Assembly: GCA_017453985.1 (NCBI GenBank)
Contig: JAFTDT010000107.1
Location: forward strand, 1-63,145
Length of the DNA: 63,145 bases
Direction: 5' to 3'
Source of the DNA: Clostridia bacterium
Lineage (GTDB): Bacteria > Bacillota > Clostridia > Oscillospirales > Butyricicoccaceae
Under the pieces are notes generated by a model. It did no database searches. It saw only the letters and a program-made list of their open reading frames with translations, and was not told where the DNA came from. Position 1 is the stretch's first letter; each line of letters begins with the position of its first letter. The translations under genes and the position numbers were made by a program. This document shows positions 35,570 to 44,006 of this stretch, piece by piece.

Positions 35570-36139
35570 TTACATTATCATCGGCTGGATCTGTCTGCCC
35601 TGCATGGCGTATTCCACCGCCTTGGCACAGAGTCCGAAGCGCGCGACCATCGAGCGCGGCTTTTTATCCGGGTCGTCCTGACTGAACGGGACGAAATATA
35701 TATTCTTCTTGTTCATCAGCATGCCGATATTCGCCGCCGCGTTTGAGAGCGCGTCGTTGGTGGACGGCGCGATCACCAGCGGCGCGCCGTTGCGCAGATG
35801 CGCCTTTGCCGCCATCAGCACCGGCGTATCGACCACGCCCAAATTGAGCTTTGCCAGCGTGTTGCCCGTGCAGGGCGCTATCAGCATGACGTCGAAAAGC
35901 CGCTTGGGACCAATCGGCTCTGCGTCCACGATGCTGTCTATCGGCTGCACGCCGGTTATTCGCACCAGCTCCGAGCGAAACTCCTCCGCGCGGTAAAAGC
36001 GCGTATCATACTGCGCCGCGGCGTAGGAGAGCACCGGCGTGACGCGGTTTTCGCGGCACAGATGCTCGAGCATGGGCAGCACCTGCGAAAACATGCAGAA
36101 CGAGCCGCATATTCCGACTCCTATCCTGAGGTCTGTCAG
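35570..36139 (-). CDS. dpaB: Dipicolinate synthase subunit B
   Basis: Flavoprotein subunit making dipicolinic acid, the calcium chelator of the spore core; 189 residues. Family features: GVGICGSFCMF (about 7-17) for flavin binding, PIDSIVDAEPIGP, MLIAPCTGNTLAKL, and the C-terminal IYFVPFSQDDPDKKP. The reading frame runs upstream of the first ATG (36094) through this conserved segment, so the true start must be earlier. The only plausible codon is CTG (36137-36139), 7 nt after GGAGG and overlapping the dpaA stop (CTGA). Use of CTG is unusual. Confidence 0.9.
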   Translation of the reverse strand: MTDLRIGVGICGSFCMFSQVLPMLEHLCRENRVTPVLSYAAAQYDTRFYRAEEFRSELVRITGVQPIDSIVDAEPIGPKRLFDVMLIAPCTGNTLAKLNLGVVDTPVLMAAKAHLRNGAPLVIAPSTNDALSNAAANIGMLMNKKNIYFVPFSQDDPDKKPRSMVARFGLCAKAVEYAMQGRQIQPMIM

Positions 36140-36858
36140 AAATCTCCCTCCTTTATCATGTTATATACCGCCGCACGGATCTCGCGCGCGGCGGAGAGCG
36201 GCGCGAGTCTGCCCGGCAGCGCCAGCGCATGCACGCAGTTTATCCCCAGCCGCTCGGCGGCGGCGAAGTCCGTGCCTCCGGGGCGCGAAGCGAGGTCGAG
36301 GACGAGCGCGCCGCGCGGCAGCAGCCGCAGCCGCTCCTCCGGGAGCACCATGGCGGGCACGGTGTTGAATACGATATCCGCTTGCGGCAGAGCGTCGTCC
36401 GCCGCCGCGATATCCTCCGCCGCGACGCCCAGCGCCGCCAGCTCGCGCCGCGTTTCGCTGCGGCGGGCATATGCCGTGACGCAGGCGCCCAGCGCCCGCA
36501 GCTTCACCGCCAGCAGCCGTCCGATGCGACCGCCGCCCATGACCGCCGTTCTGCTGCCGCACAGCACGGCGCGGCTGCGCTCTATGGCGAGGCAGATTGC
36601 ACACTCCGCCGTGATCTCCGCGTTGCCGAGCAGATAGTCCTCGCGCCCGGCATATGCCAGCACCCGCGCTCCCGCCGTCTCCGCACGCGCCCGCAGCTCT
36701 GCGGACGCCGCGGGAGCTATTATGTACGCCCCGCGCAAATCGCTCTTTTCATCTATAAAACAAGCCGTATATCCGTCCCCGCGCAGCAGCTCGCAGAGCA
36801 GCTCCTGCCTTGCGTCGCCGGGCTGCAGGACGAAATACGGCTCCTTGCCGTTTTTCAA
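36136..36858 (-). CDS. dpaA: Dipicolinate synthase subunit A
   Basis: Partner of DpaB in dipicolinate synthesis, expressed in the mother cell. About 240 residues; Rossmann motif AVMGGGRIGRLLAVKL (about 106-121 counted from the TTG) binds NADPH. ITAECAICLAIE and LDLASRPGGTDF match DpaA as I remember it. TTG at 36856-36858 sits 6 nt after GGAGGG; a GTG seven codons upstream lacks a ribosome binding site. It overlaps dpaB by 3 bp, so translation is probably coupled. No sporulation promoter could be pinned down upstream. Confidence 0.88.
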   Translation of the reverse strand: MKNGKEPYFVLQPGDARQELLCELLRGDGYTACFIDEKSDLRGAYIIAPAASAELRARAETAGARVLAYAGREDYLLGNAEITAECAICLAIERSRAVLCGSRTAVMGGGRIGRLLAVKLRALGACVTAYARRSETRRELAALGVAAEDIAAADDALPQADIVFNTVPAMVLPEERLRLLPRGALVLDLASRPGGTDFAAAERLGINCVHALALPGRLAPLSAAREIRAAVYNMIKEGDF

Positions 36859-36927
36859 AAGCATCCCTCCTTCACTCACAGTTTATGTGCGCCCGCCGCC
36901 GACGGTTACTGCCCGCGCGCGGGAGTA

Positions 36928-36986
36928 TTGACATATTGAAAAATCCGTGCTATATTCATGCTATATATTCAACAAGTAGAATATAG
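36928..36986 (+). promoter_or_regulatory. PadR promoter with inverted-repeat operator
   Basis: TTGACA (36928-36933), 17 bp, TATATT (36951-36956): close to consensus. CTATATTC (36950-36957) overlaps the -10 box and is repeated inverted as GAATATAG (36979-36986); a further TATATTC lies between them. The arrangement suggests autorepression by PadR. Confidence 0.7.
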
Positions 36987-36995
36987 GAGGGCGAC

Positions 36996-37556
36996 ATGCT
37001 GAAGCACGGAATTCTTGGTCTGTTAAGCTACGGCGACATGACCGGCTATGAAATAATGCTGACCTTCAGGGACTCTCTCAGTCATTTTTGGTCTGCCCAG
37101 ACCAGCCAAATATACCGCGAGCTTCAGGCGCTGGAAAAAAGCGGCTGGCTCGGCGTCACGCATGTGACGCAGGAGGGCAGACCGGACAAGAACGTTCTTT
37201 CCATCACGCCGGAGGGACGCGCCGAGCTGGCGCGCTGGGTGCGGAGTTCAAGCTCCAAGACCGCGCTGCGCAATCCCATGATGATGAAAACCTTTTTTCG
37301 CGGCGAGTGCAGCATAGAGGAAAACATCGCCTATTTCAAGGCGCTGCCGGAAAGCGAGAGCGTACTGCCGCACGGCGGCGAGGCGCCTGCCGCGGCGATT
37401 GCCCAATACGGCAAAATCATAGACGAGCCGCTCAAGGCGCTGTATTGGAGGTTTACCGTTGATTTCGGCGTCATGTACGACAAGATGCTGCGGCAGTGGT
37501 GCCGGCATTGCATTGAGGAATTGGAGGGACTGAGGCTTGAAAATACTGTTGATTAA
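36996..37556 (+). CDS. PadR-family transcriptional regulator
   Basis: 186 residues. N-terminal winged helix with GILGLLSYGDMTGYEI (5-20) and QIYRELQALEKSGWL (about 38-52), then RPDKNVLSITPEG (about 62-74). C-terminal helical dimerisation domain of the AphA/Vir_act type. The next gene overlaps its end by 20 bp, so the regulator and flavoprotein fusion are one unit. PadR proteins usually sense toxic or aromatic compounds and repress efflux or detoxification genes. Confidence 0.9.
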   Translation: MLKHGILGLLSYGDMTGYEIMLTFRDSLSHFWSAQTSQIYRELQALEKSGWLGVTHVTQEGRPDKNVLSITPEGRAELARWVRSSSSKTALRNPMMMKTFFRGECSIEENIAYFKALPESESVLPHGGEAPAAAIAQYGKIIDEPLKALYWRFTVDFGVMYDKMLRQWCRHCIEELEGLRLENTVD

Positions 37557-39183
37557 CGGCAGCCCGAAGGGGACGAACAGCAATTCTCTCCGCCTTGCCG
37601 AGCGGTTTGTCTCCGGCGTGCGAGCGGAGCGCGAAAAAAGCGGCGAGAGCGTCAGCGTGGAGGCGCTGCACGCCGCTTCCCTGACGATAAATCCCTGCCG
37701 CGGCTGCTTTTCCTGCTGGCGGGTCACGCCGGGGAGCTGCTGCATCAAGGACGACATGCAGACGGTCATAAAAAAGCAAACCGAGGCGGAGCTTATCGTA
37801 TGGAGCTTTCCGCTTTACTATTACAGTGTGCCCGGCATTCTGAAAAATCTGATCGACCGGCAGCTTCCGATGAATTTGCCCTTCATGAGCGCGCGCCGGG
37901 ACGGATACGGCAGCGGAAGTCACGAGTCCCGATATGACATGAGCGACACCCGCCACGTCGTCATATCGACCTGCGGCTTTTATTCCGCGGAGGGCAATTA
38001 TGACAGCGTCACCCGCATGTTTGACCACTTTCTCGGCAAGGATAATTACACGGGCATCTTTTGCGGACAGGGCGAGCTTTTCCGCGTCAGGGAGCTTTCT
38101 GCGAGAACCGACGAATATCTGGCAGCCGTCGAGACTGCCGGCAAAGAGTATGCCGCAGGGCGCATATCCGACGAGACAAGCAGGCGGCTGCGCGCGCTCC
38201 TGTTCCCCAGAGAGGTATTTGAAAAAATGGCTGACGCAAGCTGGGGCGTCAGCCGCGATTCCGGCGAAAAGGAGCCGGACGCGCTTATCTTCACCAGACA
38301 GATGGCGGCGCTGTACGACGCGGCGGCTTATGACGGGAGCGACCGCGTGCTTGAAATCTGCTATACGGATTTGGGCGTCACGTATCAAATCATGCTCGGC
38401 AAGGACGGCAGCAGGGTCTATACGGACGGCAGTCTGACGGCGACTACCCGCATCGACACTCCCTTTGAGGTATGGGCGGCTATTTCCAGAGGCGAGATCG
38501 GCGGCGCAGAGGCGCTTGCCAAGCGGCTGTACACGGTGAGCGGGGACTTTTCCCTGATGATACGCTGGGATGATTTTTTCGGCAGCGGCAGCCCCGAAGC
38601 CGCGAGCAAAGCTCCGCAGAAGAATGCGGAAAAGGAGAAAAAGCCGCTTATGGCGGCGATGCTTATCCCGTGGATAGCTTTCTGGACTGCGGCATCCATC
38701 GAGCCTCGGTACGGCTCCGCTGCCGCGCTTGCCATATCGGCGCTTGTCCCGCTTATCATGCACGGACGCAGGCTCATCCTTTGGGACAGGCTTTCCGCCG
38801 CCGCTGTCGCCCTGCTTTCCCTTTTTGCCAATATCACGGGGGCGGGCGACGCCGCCATCAACCTCGGATATCTGATATTCGGGCTTTTTTGGCTGGGCTC
38901 ATGCTTTACAAGGGAGCCGCTGTGCGCGGCATATGTAAAATATGCCTACGGCGGCGAGGCGGCGTTTCAAAACCCTCTTTTCATGAAAACCAATTATATT
39001 CTGGCGGCGTGCTGGGGCGTCCTCTATGTTTTGATCGCCGTTTGGACATTCTTTTTGAAAAGAGCCGGCTGCGGCTCTCTGACGCTGCTCGTCAACAACG
39101 CCGCTACGATTGCTATGGGCATTTTCACGGTTTGGTTTGAAAAATGGTATCCGGCGCATCTCGCCCGCGGCGGCAAAAAATAA
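37537..39183 (+). CDS. Flavodoxin-fold reductase fused to SCP2-like and membrane domains
   Basis: 548 residues in three parts. Residues 1-200: NAD(P)H-dependent FMN-reductase fold (LLINGSPKGTNSN) with a compact cysteine cluster Cys54-x2-Cys57-x2-Cys60-x7-Cys68, like iron-sulfur flavoproteins. Residues about 248-350: an SCP2 sterol-carrier-like domain (VLEICYTDLGVTYQIMLG, AAISRGEIGGAEAL). Residues about 370-540: six or so membrane helices. TTG start follows GGAGGG 8 nt upstream and lies inside padR. The fusion suggests redox chemistry on a hydrophobic substrate at the membrane. I do not know a characterised homologue. Confidence 0.82.
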   Translation: MKILLINGSPKGTNSNSLRLAERFVSGVRAEREKSGESVSVEALHAASLTINPCRGCFSCWRVTPGSCCIKDDMQTVIKKQTEAELIVWSFPLYYYSVPGILKNLIDRQLPMNLPFMSARRDGYGSGSHESRYDMSDTRHVVISTCGFYSAEGNYDSVTRMFDHFLGKDNYTGIFCGQGELFRVRELSARTDEYLAAVETAGKEYAAGRISDETSRRLRALLFPREVFEKMADASWGVSRDSGEKEPDALIFTRQMAALYDAAAYDGSDRVLEICYTDLGVTYQIMLGKDGSRVYTDGSLTATTRIDTPFEVWAAISRGEIGGAEALAKRLYTVSGDFSLMIRWDDFFGSGSPEAASKAPQKNAEKEKKPLMAAMLIPWIAFWTAASIEPRYGSAAALAISALVPLIMHGRRLILWDRLSAAAVALLSLFANITGAGDAAINLGYLIFGLFWLGSCFTREPLCAAYVKYAYGGEAAFQNPLFMKTNYILAACWGVLYVLIAVWTFFLKRAGCGSLTLLVNNAATIAMGIFTVWFEKWYPAHLARGGKK

Positions 39184-39251
39184 CCGGCTTGCGCCCCGCT
39201 CTCCCGCAAGCATATGCCGCAGAGGATTTGCGGATAATTCAAATTAGGTAT

Positions 39252-39280
39252 TTATATTTTCCAAATTGTGTAATATAATA
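39252..39280 (+). promoter_or_regulatory. Possible promoter of murC
   Basis: TTTATA (39252-39257), 17 bp, TATAAT (39275-39280), 30 bp upstream of the murC start. The -35 match is weak; the -10 is perfect. Confidence 0.4.
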
Positions 39281-39310
39281 ATATCGTATTTATGTTTTGG
39301 GGGAGCATTT

Positions 39311-40690
39311 ATGGAGCTGGATTATACTGCCTTTAGGGATATGATAGATACGAAAAAGCCGATACATCTGGTCGGTATCGGCGGCGTTTCCATGCGCGCG
39401 CTTGCCGGTATGCTGCTGGACATGGGCGCGAGCGTCAGCGGCTCGGACCGCGACGACTCGGAGGCGACGGAGCGCCTGCGCGAGAGCGGCATACCCGTCG
39501 CCGTCGGGCACGACCCGGAGAATGTGCGCGGTAAGAGCCTCGTGATACGCACCGCCGCCGTGCCGGACAGCAATCCGGAGATAGCCGCGGCGCGGGAGGC
39601 GGGCATACCCGTGATAGAGCGCGCCGAGGCGTGGGGGCTTATCATGAGCCGCTACGCGCAGGCGGTGTGCATCGCCGGCACGCACGGCAAGACCTCCACC
39701 ACCTCCATGGCGGCTTCGATGGCTATGGAGGCGGGGCTTGACCCCACGGTGATGGTCGGCGGCGAGCTGCCGCGCATCGGCGGTACGCTGCGCATCGGGC
39801 GCAGCCCGCTCTTCATCGCTGAGGCGTGTGAATACAAGAACTCGTACCACAGCTTTACTCCCCGCATCGCCGTCATACTTAACGTAGACCACGACCACCC
39901 GGACTTCTTCAAGGACACAAATGAGATAGTCTCCTCCTTCCGCCGCTTTGCCGAGCTGGTGCCACGCGAGGACGGCGTCGTTATCGCCAATCTCGACGAC
40001 AGCAAGACCATGCGCGCCGTGCGCGGCGTGTCGCGCCGCACCGTCACCTTCGGCATGAGCGACTCTGCGGACATATATCCGCGCAATGTGTCCTCCGTAT
40101 CGGGCTATTACCACTGCGACGTCTGGAACGGACCGCATTATTTCTGCCATATCGGGCTGTCCGTGCCGGGGTTGCACAATCTGTACAACGCGCTTGCCTG
40201 CGCCGCCATCGCCGTGGAGCTGGGCATCTCCGGCGAGGCCTTTGAGGCGGGCGTCAACGACTATACCGGCGTGGGGCGCCGCTTTGAGCTGAAGCGCGAG
40301 TGGCGCGGTGCGACCGTCTACGACGACTACGCCCACCACCCCAGCGAAATACAGGCGACGCTGATGGCGGCTAAAAGCATGGCGAAGGGGCGCGTTATCT
40401 GCATCTTTCAACCGCACACCTTCTCGCGTACGGATTCGCTGCTGGAGGACTTTGCCGACACGCTCTCCCTCGCAGATATCGCGGTGATCTGCCCCATCTT
40501 CGCCGCCCGCGAGGAAAACACCTCCGGCGTCAGCTCCGCCGATCTGGCGCAGCGCATACCCGGCGCCCTCGCCGCCGACAGTCTCGCGCACGCCGCCGAG
40601 CTGCTGCGCGGACTGGTGCAGCCGGGCGACATGATATTCACCATGGGCGCGGGCGACGTGTATAAAGTGGCAGAAATGCTGGAGGGCTGA
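39311..40690 (+). CDS. murC: UDP-N-acetylmuramate--L-alanine ligase
   Basis: Adds L-alanine to UDP-MurNAc in peptidoglycan synthesis; 459 residues. N-terminal UDP-binding GIGGVSMRALAG (about 21-32), ATP loop GTHGKTST (about 122-129), NVDHDHPDFF (about 190-199), and C-terminal YAHHPSEIQATL (about 336-347). ATG at 39311 follows GGGGGAG; an in-frame codon 15 triplets earlier has no ribosome binding site. The acetyltransferase gene starts 2 bp after it. Confidence 0.97.
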   Translation: MELDYTAFRDMIDTKKPIHLVGIGGVSMRALAGMLLDMGASVSGSDRDDSEATERLRESGIPVAVGHDPENVRGKSLVIRTAAVPDSNPEIAAAREAGIPVIERAEAWGLIMSRYAQAVCIAGTHGKTSTTSMAASMAMEAGLDPTVMVGGELPRIGGTLRIGRSPLFIAEACEYKNSYHSFTPRIAVILNVDHDHPDFFKDTNEIVSSFRRFAELVPREDGVVIANLDDSKTMRAVRGVSRRTVTFGMSDSADIYPRNVSSVSGYYHCDVWNGPHYFCHIGLSVPGLHNLYNALACAAIAVELGISGEAFEAGVNDYTGVGRRFELKREWRGATVYDDYAHHPSEIQATLMAAKSMAKGRVICIFQPHTFSRTDSLLEDFADTLSLADIAVICPIFAAREENTSGVSSADLAQRIPGALAADSLAHAAELLRGLVQPGDMIFTMGAGDVYKVAEMLEG

Positions 40691-40692
40691 AG

Positions 40693-41154
40693 ATGGAGGT
40701 CATTTCCCTGCGGGAAAATCCCGAATACCGCACTGCCGCCATCAGATATTTTCAGGAGCACTGGGCGACGGAAAACAGCATGATGGTTTACGAAAACTGC
40801 ATAAGCTACAGTCTTATGACGGAGAGCGCGCTGCCGCTGTGGTATCTGCTGGAGGACGACGACCGCATCATCGGCTGCGCCGGACTCATCACCAACGATT
40901 TCATCAGCCGCATGGACCTCTGTCCGTGGATATGTGCGCTGTTCATCGAGCCGGACATGCGCGGGCGCAGGCTCGGCGGGCTGCTGCTCGCACGGGCGCG
41001 CGCCGACGCTGCGGCGGCGGGCTTTGAACGGGTGTATCTGGCGACGGATATCATGGGCTATTACGAGCAGTTCGGCTTCCGCCACATCGGCAAGGGCTAC
41101 CACCCGTGGGGCGACAGCTCGCTGATATTTGAGGCGCAGACAAGAGAAAAGTAA
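40693..41154 (+). CDS. GNAT-family N-acetyltransferase
   Basis: 153 residues, one Gcn5-related acetyltransferase domain. Motif A, RGRRLGGLLLARARADA (about 97-113), binds acetyl-CoA, and GYYEQFGFRHIG (about 122-133) is the motif B region. The substrate is not predictable. It begins 2 bp after murC with GGAGG inside the murC end, so the two are cotranscribed and probably translationally coupled. Confidence 0.9.
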   Translation: MEVISLRENPEYRTAAIRYFQEHWATENSMMVYENCISYSLMTESALPLWYLLEDDDRIIGCAGLITNDFISRMDLCPWICALFIEPDMRGRRLGGLLLARARADAAAAGFERVYLATDIMGYYEQFGFRHIGKGYHPWGDSSLIFEAQTREK

Positions 41155-41200
41155 AGTGCAAAAATGCAGCTTGCCTCTCCGGCGCGGCTTTCATGCACGG

Positions 41201-41683
41201 TCAGCCTGCGTCTGCCAAGTCCGCAAGCCGCCGCATCATAGCCCAATTTCCATGCGCCTCAATAAGCACCTTTTCACCGTTCTCGCCGCGATAAATGCGC
41301 ACCGCAAACACTTCCGTACTCTCATACCCTGTTTTTTCATCCTTATACTGCTTGAATACGTCCTTACGCGGCGTTTCGGCTTCATAAACAAAGGTTATTC
41401 CGTCGTACAGCTCCTGTTTATGCGCTTCATGCTTTGGATAAAACTCCAGCTTATCGGCTGCGCTGCCGTCCACCACCAGCGCCATCACGGAATCGCCGGA
41501 CTGCGACGCGGACAGCAGATACAGGTATTCCGCCCCTTCCGCAAGGCTCGTATTTAATTCGCATATGCCCATGAAAGCTTCTATCTGCGCTTGATTTTGG
41601 TTTTCGTATACATATTCCGTATGTTCAAACACTATGACAAAGTTCCGCATTATTATTCCCGCGTGTACGGCAATGCATGCCAA
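41201..41683 (-). CDS. Membrane-anchored protein of unknown function, apparent N-terminal frameshift
   Basis: About 160 residues; not recognised. The frame contains one hydrophobic segment (FFGVLACIAVHAGII) that begins upstream of the first usable codon (TTG 41683). An ATG at 41716-41718 followed by six A residues would read into this frame if one more A were present, giving a natural MKKTLW... start. So either the start is a rare codon, or a base is missing in the A tract (real mutation, slippage or sequence error). The soluble part carries EHTEYVYEN, LSASQSGDSVMALV and FAVRIYRGENGEKV. It lies 10 bp after the next gene and is probably cotranscribed. Confidence 0.6.
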   Translation of the reverse strand: MACIAVHAGIIMRNFVIVFEHTEYVYENQNQAQIEAFMGICELNTSLAEGAEYLYLLSASQSGDSVMALVVDGSAADKLEFYPKHEAHKQELYDGITFVYEAETPRKDVFKQYKDEKTGYESTEVFAVRIYRGENGEKVLIEAHGNWAMMRRLADLADAG

Positions 41684-41728
41684 AACTCCGAAAAAGATGC
41701 TCCACAGCGTTTTTTCATTTCCGCACTT

Positions 41729-42217
41729 TCATCTTTTCGGGGCTGTTTCATAATAGTAATAGTGCTCACGCAAAGCTTCAAGAAAATTAAACTGATCCCC
41801 ATCATGGTAGAAATCTTTTGGCGTTGCCAGTGAAAACGCAATTCCGGCTGAAGTGTCAAGCGTAGAAGTAAACTGAAAGAAGACTTGCAGACCGGTTTTA
41901 TATATTACCTCGCACTTTGCGTCAGCAAATACTCGTTTCAAAGCTTCTGCCGCTTCAGAATTTTCCACCGCCTCTTTTCTCGTACGATGATTTTCTATAA
42001 CTGTGATTAATCCCTCTAATGCTTCTTTTTCGTCCACATCTATTGATTCATATTCCAACTCTTTCAGATATCTGGCAACAATTTCAAAATCTTTTGAATA
42101 TTTCATGCATTTCTGCTTATATCGCCAAACTCTGCTGCAGTCCCAAACGCAAATCAGCACGCTGATAAAAGACAGTATCAAGACCGCTCTGATAACAGGC
42201 TTTTTAAATATTTTCAT
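41729..42217 (-). CDS. Small membrane-anchored protein of unknown function
   Basis: 162 residues; I do not recognise the family. One N-terminal membrane helix (about 9-25) after KIFKKP, then a helical region rich in charged residues (about 40-100) and a beta-rich C-terminus. The ATG follows GGAGGTAATGTA, a good ribosome binding site. Its size and layout resemble its downstream neighbour. Base composition is lower in GC than the neighbours, which may indicate transfer. Confidence 0.65.
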   Translation of the reverse strand: MKIFKKPVIRAVLILSFISVLICVWDCSRVWRYKQKCMKYSKDFEIVARYLKELEYESIDVDEKEALEGLITVIENHRTRKEAVENSEAAEALKRVFADAKCEVIYKTGLQVFFQFTSTLDTSAGIAFSLATPKDFYHDGDQFNFLEALREHYYYYETAPKR

Positions 42218-42330
42218 TACATTACCTCCGTTTTTATCCCGTTCTTTTTCTGTTGCAATTTGAGCATAACATATGTTATTTTGAAAATCAATATATTTTT
42301 ATTGTTTTTCAATAAAAGTGTAAGTGATGC

Positions 42331-42373
42331 AAAGCCGCGCCGGAGAGGGGCTTTCCTCTGCGGCGCGGCTTTT
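42331..42373 (-). terminator. Terminator hairpin after the ABC exporter
   Basis: AAAGCCGCGCC (42331-42341) pairs with GGCGCGGCTTT (42362-42372), with further AGAGG/CCTCT pairing inside. It lies just after the permease stop codon on the minus strand. Confidence 0.7.
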
Positions 42374-42392
42374 ATGCTTTCTATTCTCTGCC

Positions 42393-44006
42393 TTACAGCC
42401 TGTCGAAAATCCGCTCTCCGCGGCGCATGAGCCACACGCAGCCCGCGGCGGCGAGCGCAGCGTACAGCACGCCGCAGCACAGCAGCAGCGCGCGCAGTCC
42501 CAGCACCCCATTGGCAGACAGCACGACCGTCGCAAGCGCGCTCACTCCCACCAGCGCCATGCTCACGAGCATAGTAACGATGATGCTGCCGCTCTGCTTT
42601 ATCACCACTGTTTCATTTATCCAGTCAAAGCGCGGCATGCGCAGATTGACCGCCAGCCCCAGCGCGGCGACGAACACCTGAAAAGCCGCCGGCACGAAAA
42701 GCAGCAGCAGCGCGTCCTGCCAGCCCAGCCCCAGCGCCGCCGTGCATACCGCCGCCGCGATGAATATCGGCGGCAGCGCCACGACGAGATTGGCGCTCAG
42801 CTTGGCGAAAAGCACCTGCCGCGCGCTGACCGGCACGGAGCGCAGTATCCACAGGCGCTTGCCCTCCAGCGATATAGACGGCGCGGTGATGCAGGCGGTG
42901 GACGTCATGAACATCATGACGGCGCACAGCAGCGCGGCGGTCAGCCCCGCGACGGAAACCTCCCTTTCCAGCAGGAAAAGCGTCTCGCGCACCTCCGCAC
43001 CGCGCACGGCGATATAGCCGGAGCCGATGAGCAGCAGCAGCGGTCCCAGACCGAGATTTATCATATACATCGGCGTGCCGAAAAAGCGGCGCAGCTCCTT
43101 GCGCAGCAACGCGGCACGCGGACTGCTGACGCGCAGCGCCCGCTCGCGGTACTTCACCCGCGCGGAGCCTTTTCCAGCCGTGGCGACCTTGATAAAGCTG
43201 CGCGAAAGCAGCAGATACAGCGCCGCAAAGGGCAGCACGCACCACATCGCCAGCAAAAGCAGCTGCACTGCGCTGCGCTCTGACACCGCCATGCCGAAGT
43301 GATACAGCGGCGGCAGCGCGCGCCGCAGAGCCGCGGCAACGTCCGCACCGTTTGCCAGTAGCGAGCTTATCAGCCGATTCATATTCATGTAAAAATACAT
43401 GTACGCGCCCAGCAGCGCAAAGGTCAGCACCGTGGAAACGAGATTTTTGCGGCTGACACGGGCGAGCACCAGCGCGGCAAGCCAGCCGAACAGACTGGCA
43501 AGCGCGCAGGCAAGCAGCGTCAGCAGCAGTATCCCCACGACAAAGACGGCTATCAGCCCCGGAAAATAGCCCACGCGGACGATATAGACCACTGCCGCCG
43601 GCAGCATGACGAACAGGTTGTATATCATCTCCAGCGCGAGCAGAGCGATGATGCGGCTCGCCAGAATATAGCGCGGCGGCACCGGCATGCTGAGCAGCAG
43701 CTCGTTGTCATTGGCGTCGAAAAGCATGCTGCGTGCCGCGAACACGCTGCCGATGAAGCTGAGCACCAGCGCCATCGCGCCGCTGACGGCAAAATACAGC
43801 CAGCCCAGCCCGACCCCGACGAACGCCGCCACTATCTGCGAGAACAGCATGCCCAGGGAAAGCATCACCACGGCGAAGCAATAGACGAGCAGCAGCGCCA
43901 TCAGCGCCTTGCCCGCCTTGCCGCGCTCCCTGCCGCCGCGTCCCATGCGGTTGAACATCGAGCGCCCCAGCGCGATAAGGCGTATTTTTATAAGCGTTTT
44001 AAGCAT
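42393..44006 (-). CDS. ABC exporter permease
   Basis: 537 residues with about 12 hydrophobic helices and no signal peptide. A long cytoplasmic stretch after helix 6 (about 265-305, including KYRERALRVSS) is rich in Arg/Lys. The gene starts inside the end of the ATPase gene (8-bp overlap). It resembles ABC-2 or putative ABC exporter permeases of Clostridia. The exported substrate is unknown. Confidence 0.82.
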   Translation of the reverse strand: MLKTLIKIRLIALGRSMFNRMGRGGRERGKAGKALMALLLVYCFAVVMLSLGMLFSQIVAAFVGVGLGWLYFAVSGAMALVLSFIGSVFAARSMLFDANDNELLLSMPVPPRYILASRIIALLALEMIYNLFVMLPAAVVYIVRVGYFPGLIAVFVVGILLLTLLACALASLFGWLAALVLARVSRKNLVSTVLTFALLGAYMYFYMNMNRLISSLLANGADVAAALRRALPPLYHFGMAVSERSAVQLLLLAMWCVLPFAALYLLLSRSFIKVATAGKGSARVKYRERALRVSSPRAALLRKELRRFFGTPMYMINLGLGPLLLLIGSGYIAVRGAEVRETLFLLEREVSVAGLTAALLCAVMMFMTSTACITAPSISLEGKRLWILRSVPVSARQVLFAKLSANLVVALPPIFIAAAVCTAALGLGWQDALLLLFVPAAFQVFVAALGLAVNLRMPRFDWINETVVIKQSGSIIVTMLVSMALVGVSALATVVLSANGVLGLRALLLCCGVLYAALAAAGCVWLMRRGERIFDRL

